Source: Martinezella lusitana
GTDB taxonomy: Bacteria; Pseudomonadota; Alphaproteobacteria; Rhizobiales; Rhizobiaceae
DNA: 64,000 bases
Assembly (NCBI RefSeq): GCF_014207095.1
Contig: NZ_JACHBG010000010.1
Location: 122,070-186,069, forward strand
Direction: 5' to 3'
Shown in pieces: positions 1 to 9,098 of the stretch; position 1 is the first letter of the stretch; every line of letters starts with the position of its first letter. Under the pieces are notes generated by a model. The model searched no databases. It saw only the letters and a program-made list of their open reading frames with translations, and was not told where the DNA came from. Both the position numbers and the translations under genes were made by a program.

Positions 1-40
1 TTCCCTACAAAGGTTCGAAATCTGTTGGTTCAAGGCTTCG

Positions 41-1543
41 TCAGCGAACCCGACGTTGGGGTTCGAGGTCGCGCGTCAGGCGGTCGAGAAGCCGCACGCC
101 CCAGCCCGTACCCCAACTCGGGCTTATGGCGCTCTTTGGCAGGTCGTAGGCCGGCCCGGCAATGTCGAGGTGAATCCAGGGCACGCCATTGACGAAACGC
201 TGAATAAAGTTCGCCGCCGTGCACGCCCCGCCAGACGGCGAGTCGATATTGCGGACGTCGGCGATTTTGGAATCCATTTCCTCGTCGAAATTCGGTCCCA
301 TCGGCATACGCCAGACGAGTTCGCCGGTCGCGGAGGAGGCTTTTTCCAGGGACGCGGCGAGCTCATCATTGTTGGAAAACAGGCCGGCGCGCTCGCGGCC
401 GATGCCTGTGACGATATCGTGAGTAAGTGTTGCCAGATCGATCATGAAACGGGGTTGGAATGTCGACTGCACATGCCACAGCAAATCGGCGAGAACCAGG
501 CGGCCCTCATAGTCGGTGTCGATGATCTCGATGGTCTGGCCGGACAGCGAGCGAACAATGTCTCCCGGGCGTTGCGCCTTGCCGCCAGGCATGTTCTCCA
601 CGAGGCCGATGGCACCGAGGGCATTGACGGGAGCCTTGCGACGGGCAAGCCCCAGCATCAGGCCCGTCACGCAGGCGGCACCTGCCATGTCACCCTTCAT
701 CTCGGCCAAATCGGTCGCGGATTTGATCGAAATGCCGCCGCTGTCGAAGCAGACACCCTTGCCGATAAAGCCAAGCGGCGGCGCATCGGGGTCGGCGGCG
801 CCCTGCCAACGAAGGATGGCGACATGGCTCTCTTCGCTCGACCCCTGCCCGACGCCGAGAAGGGCGCGGAAACCCATGCGTGCGAGTTCGGCCTCTCCGA
901 GGATTTGCACCTCGACCCCAGCTTTTTCGAGTACGTGCAGGCGCCGTGTAAATTCGGAAGGCGTCAGAATGTTGGCCGGTTCGTTGATGAGCGAACGGGC
1001 GAGCTCCACGCCTTCGGCAATCGCGGTTTCGCGCGCATGCGCGACTTGAGCCTCTTCCGGTGAGGAGGTCATTATCAAGACATGCCGCTCGGCGGGGAGC
1101 TGCGGCTCGGGCCTGCGGGTCCGGTAGGTGTTGAAGCGATAGCTTGCAAGGCGAAAGCCGAGCGCCAGTTCTGCGGTGGCTTGCGGGGAAAGATCAGCAT
1201 CTCCCGGTAGATCTCCGGCGATGACGATCTTTGCGGCATAGCCTGCAGCGGCGGCCGCCCGGCCACCGAGATCGATGGGAGCGGCACGACCGGTTCCCAT
1301 GCCCACGAAGACAATGCGGCGATGGCCTGCAAACAGGGTCATAGTGTCGTCGGTCTTGCCGCGAAAGCCGGCATCGGAAGCGGCACGCGCAAACAGTTGC
1401 CAATCCAGACCGGCAAGCAGCTCCGCCGTGCCCGCACCAACCTTCAGATCTTCGCCGACGAAGACGACTACGGTCGCCTCGGGCTGCTTTGCGAGGTCGG
1501 ACGGCGAGAGGGGAGAGAAGGAGAAGGTGAGCGTTTCGGTCAT
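41..1543 (-). CDS. pepA: Leucyl aminopeptidase (M17 family cytosol aminopeptidase)
   Basis: A 500-residue M17 metallo-aminopeptidase that removes N-terminal residues from peptides in the cytoplasm with two divalent metal ions. The C-terminal catalytic domain shows the metal/lysine signature GKGVCFDSGG followed by MKGDMAGAA. The family signature NTDAEGRL appears as DTDYEGRLVLAD, which keeps the D, E and R needed for metal binding and catalysis but changes the first N and the A. I start at the ATG of MTETLTFSFSPLS, because the open frame upstream is non-conserved. It lies 47 bp downstream of a peptide ABC operon on the same strand. This suggests that imported peptides are degraded by the last gene of the same transcript (inference). 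Family assignment is firm; substrate is not. Confidence 0.93.
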   Translation of the reverse strand: MTETLTFSFSPLSPSDLAKQPEATVVVFVGEDLKVGAGTAELLAGLDWQLFARAASDAGFRGKTDDTMTLFAGHRRIVFVGMGTGRAAPIDLGGRAAAAAGYAAKIVIAGDLPGDADLSPQATAELALGFRLASYRFNTYRTRRPEPQLPAERHVLIMTSSPEEAQVAHARETAIAEGVELARSLINEPANILTPSEFTRRLHVLEKAGVEVQILGEAELARMGFRALLGVGQGSSEESHVAILRWQGAADPDAPPLGFIGKGVCFDSGGISIKSATDLAEMKGDMAGAACVTGLMLGLARRKAPVNALGAIGLVENMPGGKAQRPGDIVRSLSGQTIEIIDTDYEGRLVLADLLWHVQSTFQPRFMIDLATLTHDIVTGIGRERAGLFSNNDELAASLEKASSATGELVWRMPMGPNFDEEMDSKIADVRNIDSPSGGACTAANFIQRFVNGVPWIHLDIAGPAYDLPKSAISPSWGTGWGVRLLDRLTRDLEPQRRVR

Positions 1544-1590
1544 GATGCCTATCAGTGGTTGGATTTGTGACTGGCGAGCCAAGGCCTCAC

Positions 1591-2604
1591 CTATGAACGA
1601 AAGGGAAAGTGGCAGGCGACCTGCCGGCCATCGACCAGCGTTGTCAGTGTCGGGCGTTCGGTCCTGCAACGCGCCTGCACCGCTGGACAACGTGGGTGAA
1701 ACCTGCAGCCGGATGGTGGGTTGGCGGGGCTTGGTATCTCGCCCTTGAGCAGGATGCGCTCGCGTTTCCTGGCCCCTCCGATGCGGGGCACGGGGATGGC
1801 TGACAACAGAGCCTGGGTGTAGGGATGGGCAGGCCTTTGAAACAGAAGATCGGTCGGACCGATCTCCACGATCGAACCGAGATACATCACCGCCGTGCGA
1901 TCCGAGACCTGGCGCACGACGCTCAGATCATGGGCGATGAAAAGGATGGTCAGTTGCAGCCGTTTGCGCAGATCGGCAAAGAGGTTGACGATCTGCGCTT
2001 GCACCGAGACGTCGAGCGCGGAGACGGGTTCGTCGGCGATAATCAGCTTCGGCTCGAGAGCAAGAGCCCGCGCGATGCCGATGCGCTGGCGCTGGCCGCC
2101 TGAAAACTCGTGCGGATAGCGATCGAGAAACGAGGCGGGCAGACTGACGATCTCCATCAGCTCCCGCAATCGCTCAGCGATCCCGGCTCGATCGGCAACC
2201 TTGTGCACCCGCAAGGGCTCGGCCAGCAGATCGCCGACACGCCGGCGCGGGTTGAGGGACGCCGCCGGGTCCTGGAAAATCATCTGCATATGTTGTCGAT
2301 AGGGGCGTAATTGCCGCGTCGATAGTGGCGCGATATCGGTTCCTTCAAGCAGGACCCGGCCGGAGCTCACTTCGTAAAGACGGACCAAGCAGCGGCCGAG
2401 GGTCGACTTGCCGCAACCGGATTCTCCGACCAGGCCCAGCGTTTCTCCGGGAAAGACGTCAAAGGAAACGGCGTCCACCGCGTGAATGGGTTGTCCGCTA
2501 CCGGGAATGAAGGTCCTGCCAACGACAAAGGTCTTGGAAAGACGGTCGACGCTGAGAAGCGGTGCAGCTCCTGGGAACGATGAAGAGGCAAATGTTGCCG
2601 TCAT
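1591..2604 (-). CDS. Oligopeptide/dipeptide ABC transporter ATPase (OppF/DppF-type)
   Basis: A 337-residue cytoplasmic ATPase that powers peptide import as one half of the ATPase pair. Walker A GESGCGKST, signature FSGGQRQR, Walker B LIIADEPVSALD and a switch histidine (FIAHD) are all visible. The C-terminal oligopeptide extension with the cysteine-containing PSGCRFHPRCP is typical of the OppD/OppF group and may bind an iron-sulfur cluster. The start is the ATG of MTATFASSS, which overlaps the upstream ATPase stop by 4 bp (ATGA), implying translational coupling. It is the last transporter gene before the aminopeptidase. Confidence 0.93.
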   Translation of the reverse strand: MTATFASSSFPGAAPLLSVDRLSKTFVVGRTFIPGSGQPIHAVDAVSFDVFPGETLGLVGESGCGKSTLGRCLVRLYEVSSGRVLLEGTDIAPLSTRQLRPYRQHMQMIFQDPAASLNPRRRVGDLLAEPLRVHKVADRAGIAERLRELMEIVSLPASFLDRYPHEFSGGQRQRIGIARALALEPKLIIADEPVSALDVSVQAQIVNLFADLRKRLQLTILFIAHDLSVVRQVSDRTAVMYLGSIVEIGPTDLLFQRPAHPYTQALLSAIPVPRIGGARKRERILLKGEIPSPANPPSGCRFHPRCPAVQARCRTERPTLTTLVDGRQVACHFPFRS

Positions 2605-3617
2605 GCTGGCTGGTCCATATTGCTGGAAATCCGTGATCTCGCCGCCGGCCGGCCGGCTGAATCGACAAAGCACAGTGCTTCGCGCCCATGGGCGATCTGC
2701 CGTGGTGGCAAATCGGAGCAGGCCGGCAACCGTGCGCGGCAACGCGGGCCGAAGACACAGCCGGGCGGGCGTCTGTCGGGCTGCGGTGGCGAGCCGGGTA
2801 TGGAGATAAGCCGCTCCGGACGTGGACCGTCCAGCGGCGGTATGGAATCGAGCAGACCCCAGGTGTAGGGATGCCAGGCATCGTCGAAGATCGCGTCGCA
2901 TGGACCCTGTTCGACGATGCGCCCCGAATACATCACGAGGACGCGATCGGCCATTTCGGCAACCACGCCCATGTCGTGCGTGATGAGGACGATGGACGAT
3001 CCGAAGTCGCGCCTCAGGCGCCGAAGCAGATCGAGAACCTGCGCCTGGACGGTCACGTCGAGCGCTGTCGTCGGTTCGTCGGCAACCAAAAGGGATGGGT
3101 TGCACGAAAGCGCCATGGCGATGACGGCGCGCTGCCGCATGCCGCCGGACAGCTGGTGTGGATAGCGCTCAGCCGCCATGCGCGGATTGGCGATGCCGAC
3201 CTCGCCCAGCAGCTCGACGGCGCGGTTCCAGGCGGCCCGGCTCGATATGTCGGTATGGGCGCGTATCTGTTCGACGATCTGCCAGCCAATAGTATGGACC
3301 GGCGTCATTGCCGTCATCGGGTCCTGGGAGATGAGGGCGATCCGGCGTCCACGAATGTCCTGCAGGGTCTTTTGCGAGGCGCGCAGAATGTCCTGCCCCT
3401 TGAACAGGGCGGAACCCTCTACCTTGGAGGAAAACGGATCGAGCAGTCCGAGCATGCTCAAAAGTGCGACCGACTTGCCCGAGCCGGACTCGCCGACGAT
3501 GCATAGGGTTTCGTCCTCGTTCACCTGGAAGGACAGGTTGTCGATGACGCCGATCATACCGTTGCGGCCGGCGAAGGAGACCGAAAGGCCGCGTACCTCG
3601 AGAAGTGGTGTTGTCAT
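2601..3617 (-). CDS. Oligopeptide/dipeptide ABC transporter ATPase (OppD/DppD-type)
   Basis: A 338-residue ATPase subunit with Walker A GESGSGKSV, signature LSGGMRQR, Walker B LLVADEPTTALD, and a C-terminal oligopeptide-transport extension containing PPGCVFGPRC. It pairs with the downstream OppF-type subunit to energise a peptide importer. Its start lies next to the upstream permease stop (3619), and its stop overlaps the next start by 4 bp, so the genes form a tight operon. Confidence 0.93.
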   Translation of the reverse strand: MTTPLLEVRGLSVSFAGRNGMIGVIDNLSFQVNEDETLCIVGESGSGKSVALLSMLGLLDPFSSKVEGSALFKGQDILRASQKTLQDIRGRRIALISQDPMTAMTPVHTIGWQIVEQIRAHTDISSRAAWNRAVELLGEVGIANPRMAAERYPHQLSGGMRQRAVIAMALSCNPSLLVADEPTTALDVTVQAQVLDLLRRLRRDFGSSIVLITHDMGVVAEMADRVLVMYSGRIVEQGPCDAIFDDAWHPYTWGLLDSIPPLDGPRPERLISIPGSPPQPDRRPPGCVFGPRCRARLPACSDLPPRQIAHGREALCFVDSAGRPAARSRISSNMDQPA

Positions 3618-3618
3618 G

Positions 3619-4590
3619 TCAATGGCTCCTCATGCGAGGGTCGAGCACGACATAGGCCATGTCGACAATTGCATTGGCCAGCACCACGAAAAACGACGCG
3701 TACATGACGCTCGCCATGATGACCGGAAGATCGAGGCTCTGCAGGGAATCATAGGTCAATTTGCCGACGCCATTCAGCCCAAAGAGGACCTCGGTCATCA
3801 GCGCGCCGCCGCCGACCAGGGCGCCGAAATCAAGCCCGAACATGGTGACGAAAGGCACAAGTGACATGCGCAACGCGTGGCGCAACAGGACGCGCGTCTC
3901 CGACAGACCTTTTGCCCGGGCCGTGCGGATAAAGTCTTCCTGATAGATTTCAACGATATTGGCGCGCAAGACGCGGCCATAGATCCCAATGAACCCCAGC
4001 GCCAATGTCAGCCAAGGCAATAGCAGCGCCTTGAACCAGCCGATCGGGTCTTCGTGCAATGGAACATAGCCAAGTGGCGGCACCCAGGAGAACAGGATCG
4101 TATCGTGCAATCTGTTCTGCGACAGAAGATTGGTCATCTCGCCGAGCCAGAAGACGGGGATAGCGACACCCGTCAGTGACAGGATCATCAAGAGCCGGTC
4201 GACGATGCTATGACGACAGGCTGCCGCGACAATGCCGACGGCAAGACCGCCGACCACCCAGAAGAACGCTGCACCGAAGACGAGTGAGAGGGTCACGGGC
4301 GTGGCTTCGATAATGGCCGGTACCACCTTCAGCCCGCGATTGACGAAGGAAACGAGATCCTGCTTGACGAAGAGCTTCTTCATCATCACCACATATTGGA
4401 CCGGTAGCGGTTGATCGAGGCCGAAATCATGACGCACGGCAACCAGCGTTTCCGGGGCGGCATTCTTGCCGGCAATACGGGCGGCCGGATCGGAGCCCGG
4501 CGTTGCAAAGAAGATCAGGAAGACAAGCACGCTGATGCCGAACATCACGAACAACATCTGCACGAGGCGCTGGAAGAGAACAATCAACAT
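3619..4590 (-). CDS. Peptide ABC transporter permease (DppB-type)
   Basis: A 323-residue inner-membrane permease. An N-terminal hydrophobic helix (near residues 8-30) is followed by the DppB-type segment DFGLDQPLPVQYV, several further hydrophobic spans, and the EAA-like loop RTARAKGLSETRVLLRHALR, which contacts the ATPases. The length fits DppB/OppB. It sits between the DppC-type permease (7 bp upstream) and the OppD-type ATPase, as expected for a complete dipeptide-type operon. Confidence 0.92.
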   Translation of the reverse strand: MLIVLFQRLVQMLFVMFGISVLVFLIFFATPGSDPAARIAGKNAAPETLVAVRHDFGLDQPLPVQYVVMMKKLFVKQDLVSFVNRGLKVVPAIIEATPVTLSLVFGAAFFWVVGGLAVGIVAAACRHSIVDRLLMILSLTGVAIPVFWLGEMTNLLSQNRLHDTILFSWVPPLGYVPLHEDPIGWFKALLLPWLTLALGFIGIYGRVLRANIVEIYQEDFIRTARAKGLSETRVLLRHALRMSLVPFVTMFGLDFGALVGGGALMTEVLFGLNGVGKLTYDSLQSLDLPVIMASVMYASFFVVLANAIVDMAYVVLDPRMRSH

Positions 4591-4597
4591 TGCCGCC

Positions 4598-5695
4598 TCA
4601 CGGTCTTAGCTTTGCGCGGGGATCGAAGGCATCGCGCACGCCGTCGCCGAGAATATTGAGCGCGACGATGGTGACGATGATGACGAGGCCTGGAGCCGTC
4701 GACACCCATGGCCGGCTGTAAAGCAGGCTCTGGCCGTCTCGGATGATCGTGCCCCAACTGGCGCCGGGTGGCTGGACACCAAGGGAAAGGAACGACAAGG
4801 CCGTTTCCGTGGCGATATTCAGTGCCATCATCAGCGGCACGAAGACGATGAGCGTAGTGACGACATTGGGCAGGATGTCCCTGATCAGGATCCGCAATGG
4901 CGGCACACCAAGGCCGATGGCGGCCATGACGAACTCGCTTCTGCGCAGAGCCAGAACCTGTCCTCTGATCGGTCGCGCGACGTAAGGTACGTAAATGATG
5001 CCGATGATGACGATCGGGATCACGAGACTGCCGGAATCGATGGTCAGCGGCCCGATCTCGATATGCGCGGTAAGCAGAACGATCGAAAGGCAAATCGCAA
5101 GAAGGTAGATCGGGAAAGCCCAGAGGATGTCGAGGACGCGCGACAGCAATTGATCGATCCAACCGCCGAAGAAGCCGGCGCAGATGCCAAGGATTGCGGC
5201 CAGAACCAGGGTGATCGCCGTCGATAGGCTGCCGATGAACAAGGTGGCACGGCCGCCGTAAAGCAGCCTCGCCATCACGTCCCGTCCCTGCTCGTCAGCG
5301 CCGAGGAAATAGGCATTCAACCGCCATGTCGGGCCGATCGGTACGACGCCGATCCCGAGCCCTTCGGTCGAGGGCCCGAGCACCGGCACGCTCTGGCCAT
5401 CCAGAATGACTTCCGCTTCAAGGCTGGAATTGAAGGGGTCGACGCCGGCGATGCGCTCGGCGTAGGCCGGTGCGAGCAGCGACGCCAGGATGATGACGAA
5501 GAGCACGAGCGCCGCCATCATCGCCGATCGATCGCGCCAAAGCTTGGTTAAGGCCTGCCTCCAGGGACCAGGCGTCGGCGCGCCCAGCTGTTCATTATGC
5601 TCGGCCATATTCACCCGCGCCGATTGAGAGGTGGCACTCTCAATCGGCGCCATCGGTCCGGGAGGATCCAGCTGTTGGGGATCAGAACTTAGCAT
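4598..5695 (-). CDS. Peptide ABC transporter permease (DppC-type)
   Basis: A 365-residue inner-membrane permease with DppC features: an early transmembrane helix (MMAALVLFVIILASLLAPAY), the LGADEQGRDVMARLLYGGR segment, the EAA loop region (RSEFVMAAIGLGVPPLRIL) and a C-terminal FDPRAKLRP. I chose the ATG at 5695 because GGAG lies 6 nt upstream; ATGs at 5707/5710 and a later one at 5608 (MAEHNE) are alternatives. A roughly 60-residue insert with SLEAEVILDGQ after the first helix is longer than in classic DppC but common in the family. It starts about 20 bp after the binding-protein stop. Confidence 0.9.
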   Translation of the reverse strand: MLSSDPQQLDPPGPMAPIESATSQSARVNMAEHNEQLGAPTPGPWRQALTKLWRDRSAMMAALVLFVIILASLLAPAYAERIAGVDPFNSSLEAEVILDGQSVPVLGPSTEGLGIGVVPIGPTWRLNAYFLGADEQGRDVMARLLYGGRATLFIGSLSTAITLVLAAILGICAGFFGGWIDQLLSRVLDILWAFPIYLLAICLSIVLLTAHIEIGPLTIDSGSLVIPIVIIGIIYVPYVARPIRGQVLALRRSEFVMAAIGLGVPPLRILIRDILPNVVTTLIVFVPLMMALNIATETALSFLSLGVQPPGASWGTIIRDGQSLLYSRPWVSTAPGLVIIVTIVALNILGDGVRDAFDPRAKLRP

Positions 5696-5714
5696 GCCCG
5701 GCTCCATCATCGCC

Positions 5715-7403
5715 CTAGTGCACCCAGGCCAGGGTGTAGGCCCAGGCATTGGTGGCCGTGGAATATTTGAAGTTGCCGATGCGCTTGGAGACCAGCGTCA
5801 CCTGCTTTGGATTGAACAGGGGGATCAGGGGCGCATATTTCATCGCGTCTTGATCGATCGCAGCCCAAAGCTTGGCCGCTCCCGCCTGATCCGTGATCCC
5901 GAGCGCCATGGCCTTCTGCATCTGGTCCTGGAGGGTCTGGTTGCAGAAGCCCGATATATTCGGCGAGGAATCCGACCCCTTGCGGAACGAACCGCACCCA
6001 AGCAGCACGTTCAGGAAGTCGCTGGCTGCAGGGTAATCCCCGTACCATTGCGTCACCGACAGCTGGACGTTGTTGTTGGAGTTTTGAATGTAGCCGAAGT
6101 GAATATTGGCCGATATCGATTTGACGCTGGCGGTGTAGCCGATCTTGTTCAGAACGCTCTGCAGGTATGAGCCGATGTTGCGCGAGATTTCGCCGTCATC
6201 AATGACGATGGTGACCGATTGCCCTGCCGTACCGGACTCGCCAACGAGCTGCTTTGCCTTCTCCAGATCCGGTGCCGACCATGCCGCTCCGGGTGACTTG
6301 GTGTAGAGGCAGAATGAGCTATAGCCCTCAAGCCCCGGCGGCAGAACCTGACAGGTGGGCGTCGCGAGGTTGCGGCCGCCGAAGAAATTCACCATGGCCT
6401 TCAGGTCGACCGCATAGGACAGAGCCTGGCGAGCCTTCACGTTGTCAAACGGCGGCAGATTGACATTGAGGGGCAGGTACCAGAAGGCAAGCTGCGGATC
6501 GAGGTGAACCTGGTTTGGATATTTCGTGCCGAGTTCGGCCAGACGCGTGGTTGGCGGCTGATCGAACATGCTGTCTGCCTGGCCGTTGATGACGGCATTG
6601 ACCTGGGCATCTTCGGTCAGGCCGAAATCGAGCTCGAACTGGTCGACATAGCCATCCGGCTGCGCCTCGGCGCTCCATTCCTTGAAGTGAGGATTGCGTG
6701 CCCAGACGAGTGCCTTGTTCGGATCATAGCTCTCAATCGCATAGGGGCCGGTCCCGGGTATGGGCTCGACCCCGGTATCCTGCGGAGCGGTTTCCTTCGG
6801 CAGGATCGAAGCATGCGGCATCGACAGCTTGTCGAGGAATTCGGCGTCTGGCGCCGTCAGATTAAACGTGACGGTCGAGTTCGACTTGTCAGCGATAACG
6901 CCGCCATCGAGCGTGCAGTCGGCCGGCTTTGCAAGACAGGCGTTGGCGCCGACGATGCCGTTGTACCAGGTTCCCGACGTCGGGCTCGACACCTTGAAAA
7001 TGCGCTGGAAGGAGGCCACGACATCGTCGGTCGTCAACTCCTTGCCGTTCGAGAATTTGATGCCCTTGCGCAGCTTGAAGACATAAGTCTTGCCATCATT
7101 CTCGATGGCAGGCATCGCCTCAGCAAGATCGGCAACCACGACGAGACTGTCGACGCCCCCGGCCTTTCGAAAGGAGACGAGGCCGTCATAGAGACCGGGA
7201 AAATAGTTCCAATATTGGGGAGCGTAGTTGATCTGCGGATCGATTGTACCGCCGGCCGACTTGGAGACGAGGCGCACGGTTCCTCCGCGGTGCGCCTTCA
7301 TCAGCTCGGCACGGTTCTCCTCGGCCAGTGACAGGCTCGGCAAAAGTCCCACCGTCATCAACGAAATCGCCAGTGACGGCAGGACCTTGATTCTTTTCGA
7401 CAT
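5715..7403 (-). CDS. Peptide ABC transporter substrate-binding protein (SBP family 5)
   Basis: A 562-residue periplasmic binding protein of the DppA/OppA class, which captures the substrate and delivers it to the permeases. The N-terminus is a Sec signal peptide ending near LPSLSLA. The mature protein has the family 5 features KTYVFKLRKGIKFSNGKELTTDDVVASF and later YAVDLKAMVNFF. A strong ribosome-binding site (GGAGGGGAG) precedes the ATG. It is the first gene of the operon, divergent from a LysR gene, so its promoter probably lies in the 172-bp gap. The ligand cannot be told from sequence; the downstream aminopeptidase favours peptides. Confidence 0.92.
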   Translation of the reverse strand: MSKRIKVLPSLAISLMTVGLLPSLSLAEENRAELMKAHRGGTVRLVSKSAGGTIDPQINYAPQYWNYFPGLYDGLVSFRKAGGVDSLVVVADLAEAMPAIENDGKTYVFKLRKGIKFSNGKELTTDDVVASFQRIFKVSSPTSGTWYNGIVGANACLAKPADCTLDGGVIADKSNSTVTFNLTAPDAEFLDKLSMPHASILPKETAPQDTGVEPIPGTGPYAIESYDPNKALVWARNPHFKEWSAEAQPDGYVDQFELDFGLTEDAQVNAVINGQADSMFDQPPTTRLAELGTKYPNQVHLDPQLAFWYLPLNVNLPPFDNVKARQALSYAVDLKAMVNFFGGRNLATPTCQVLPPGLEGYSSFCLYTKSPGAAWSAPDLEKAKQLVGESGTAGQSVTIVIDDGEISRNIGSYLQSVLNKIGYTASVKSISANIHFGYIQNSNNNVQLSVTQWYGDYPAASDFLNVLLGCGSFRKGSDSSPNISGFCNQTLQDQMQKAMALGITDQAGAAKLWAAIDQDAMKYAPLIPLFNPKQVTLVSKRIGNFKYSTATNAWAYTLAWVH

Positions 7404-7555
7404 AAATCTCCCCTCCGCTGCCGCCTTCGTGGCGGCTATATGTACCGCCCCGCCAGATCCCGGAGCACGAACAGGAACGCTTCGAATGTTCCTGTGCGCG
7501 GAGACTAGGATGGCCGCGCTTCAATGGGAAATTTATTTTCTTGCGTTTTTTAATA

Positions 7556-7568
7556 GATAAATTTTATC
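7556..7568. promoter_or_regulatory. Candidate LysR operator (odd 13-bp palindrome)
   Basis: GATAAATTTTATC is a perfect inverted repeat around a central T, 8 nt before the LysR start and in the gap between divergent genes. AT-rich dyads of this kind fit the T-N11-A LysR box. A role in autoregulation and control of the peptide operon is inferred from position. Confidence 0.4.
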
Positions 7569-7575
7569 ATCAGAC

Positions 7576-8487
7576 ATGCTCAAATATGCCGAAAGCTTCT
7601 GTGTCCTGGTCGAAGAGCTGCATTTCAGTAAAGCCGCTGCGCGGCTTCATCTGACCCAGCCCGCTCTGTCGCATCAGATCAAGAAACTGGAACAGACGAT
7701 CGGATGTACCCTGCTGCGACGGTCGCCGCACAAGGTCGTTCTAACCGAGGCCGGCATGATCCTGGCGCGCGAGCTGGGGGCAGCCTTGAGCCATGTTAAT
7801 CGCGCGGTGCAGGAAGCGCAGGATGCTGCGCGCGGCGATGCCGGTGCCTTGGCCGTCGGCTATTGCGAGCTGCCCCAGGCCGGTCAGATGACAACCATTA
7901 TCCGCCGCTACAAGGCACTTTATCCCGGCGTGGACGTCACCCTTCGAAATCTGCCGACCAATGATCAGGCCGTCGCGCTAGCTGCCGGGTCGATCGATGT
8001 AGCATTTCTTCATCCGCCCTTGCATGGTGCGCAGTTGGTAATGCGGGCCGCGGGTGAGGAGCCGATCGTTGCGGCCCTTCCGGCCGACCATGCGCTGGCG
8101 GAAAAGCCTATTCTTAGATTGGGCGACCTCATGTCGGAGCGGCTGATCGTCTGCGCTGAAGCAACAGGGGCTTTCATGTATCATTCGATCCTGGCCGCTT
8201 GCGGAAAAGCCGGCTTCCAACCGCAATTGCGCGAGGAAAAGAACAGCTGGCACGCCATGCTTGATCAGGCTGCGTCCGGTCTTGGCGTCGCCTTTGTGCC
8301 GGAATCGCTCACCAGAAACACGCATTCTCAGCTGGTTTTCCGACGCATCGAACATTTCGACGTGAGGCTGCAGACGGCGATAGCGACCGCTGGAGAGCCA
8401 ACGAGGCCGGCGGTGACTCGGTTTCTGGCAACGGCTGCCTTATGTCTGAAGGACCAGGCCGACCACGAAGCCTGTCAGGCAGAGTAG
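7576..8487 (+). CDS. LysR-family transcriptional regulator
   Basis: A 303-residue LTTR. The N-terminal winged helix (FSKAAARLHLTQPALSHQIKKLE) is the DNA-binding domain. The C-terminal part with AVGYCELPQAGQMTTIIRRY and later SIDVAFLHPP is the effector-binding domain typical of the CbbR/BenM side of the family. It is transcribed away from the peptide ABC/pepA operon across a 172-bp shared region, so it is the obvious candidate regulator of that operon (inference). The effector is unknown. Confidence 0.92.
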   Translation: MLKYAESFCVLVEELHFSKAAARLHLTQPALSHQIKKLEQTIGCTLLRRSPHKVVLTEAGMILARELGAALSHVNRAVQEAQDAARGDAGALAVGYCELPQAGQMTTIIRRYKALYPGVDVTLRNLPTNDQAVALAAGSIDVAFLHPPLHGAQLVMRAAGEEPIVAALPADHALAEKPILRLGDLMSERLIVCAEATGAFMYHSILAACGKAGFQPQLREEKNSWHAMLDQAASGLGVAFVPESLTRNTHSQLVFRRIEHFDVRLQTAIATAGEPTRPAVTRFLATAALCLKDQADHEACQAE

Positions 8488-8560
8488 GTTCAATTCGGCA
8501 GTCTTTTTTGCGCGCATTCCGAAAGGCTCGTGCCCTTCCCTCTTCCGGCTCGCAAGAGCG

Positions 8561-8821
8561 TTAGGGACGCGAGAGGATGGGCTTCGGCCGATAGCCGCGC
8601 GCTTTCTTTTTCCGGGTGATGTCGAGAAACAGCTTCACGGCCTCATCCTCACGCTCGAAGTGATGGATCATACATTGTCCAAAGGCGCCTATGCGCCCCC
8701 AGCGCCTTATCAGGCAGGCCTCGCCGAACAAGGTTTCAGAGATCTCCAAGGCATAGAACCGGGCCATATTTTTCGCCGGTTCGGTTCGTTCGGTGTAGAG
8801 ATGGTAGGGTTGACGGATCAT
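8561..8821 (-). CDS. WGR domain-containing protein
   Basis: An 86-residue stand-alone WGR domain: MARFYALEISETLFGEACLIRRWGRIGAFGQ carries the RxWGRIG core that names the family. WGR domains occur in PARP and MolR-like proteins and are thought to bind nucleic acid; small solitary versions are common in rhizobia and have no settled role. I start at MIRQPYHLYT, with an ATG 6 codons earlier (8839) as an alternative. It stands alone between two regulators. Confidence 0.8.
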   Translation of the reverse strand: MIRQPYHLYTERTEPAKNMARFYALEISETLFGEACLIRRWGRIGAFGQCMIHHFEREDEAVKLFLDITRKKKARGYRPKPILSRP

Positions 8822-9098
8822 GGCGATCAGAGTCGCCAATGGATTCCTTATCGTCCAACGAGAGTTCTGAATCGGTTCTGGCCAATCGATTCATTTTCGT
8901 GATGAAAGCTGATCGCGATCGGGATGGTGAACAAATCGGCACGGCTGGCTCACGCGTCGACGGGCGCATTTTCCGGCGACCCGGTTGTGAACATTGCGAC
9001 ATCAGAGGAAATTCATGGGTGCCGGAATTCCGGCCGACACAGCGCTCGAGTTTTGACTGTCGGCGCTGGCAGAAACAGGGACGGCTGTTCCTATCTTT

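Noticed and set aside
56..1063. Long plus-strand open frame opposite pepA
   Set aside because: It is the antisense of a clear M17 gene, a common effect of GC-rich codon use.
1591..3105. A 504-residue version of the OppF-type ATPase
   Set aside because: The first 167 residues are the out-of-frame shadow of the upstream OppD-type gene; the true start is the ATG overlapping its stop.
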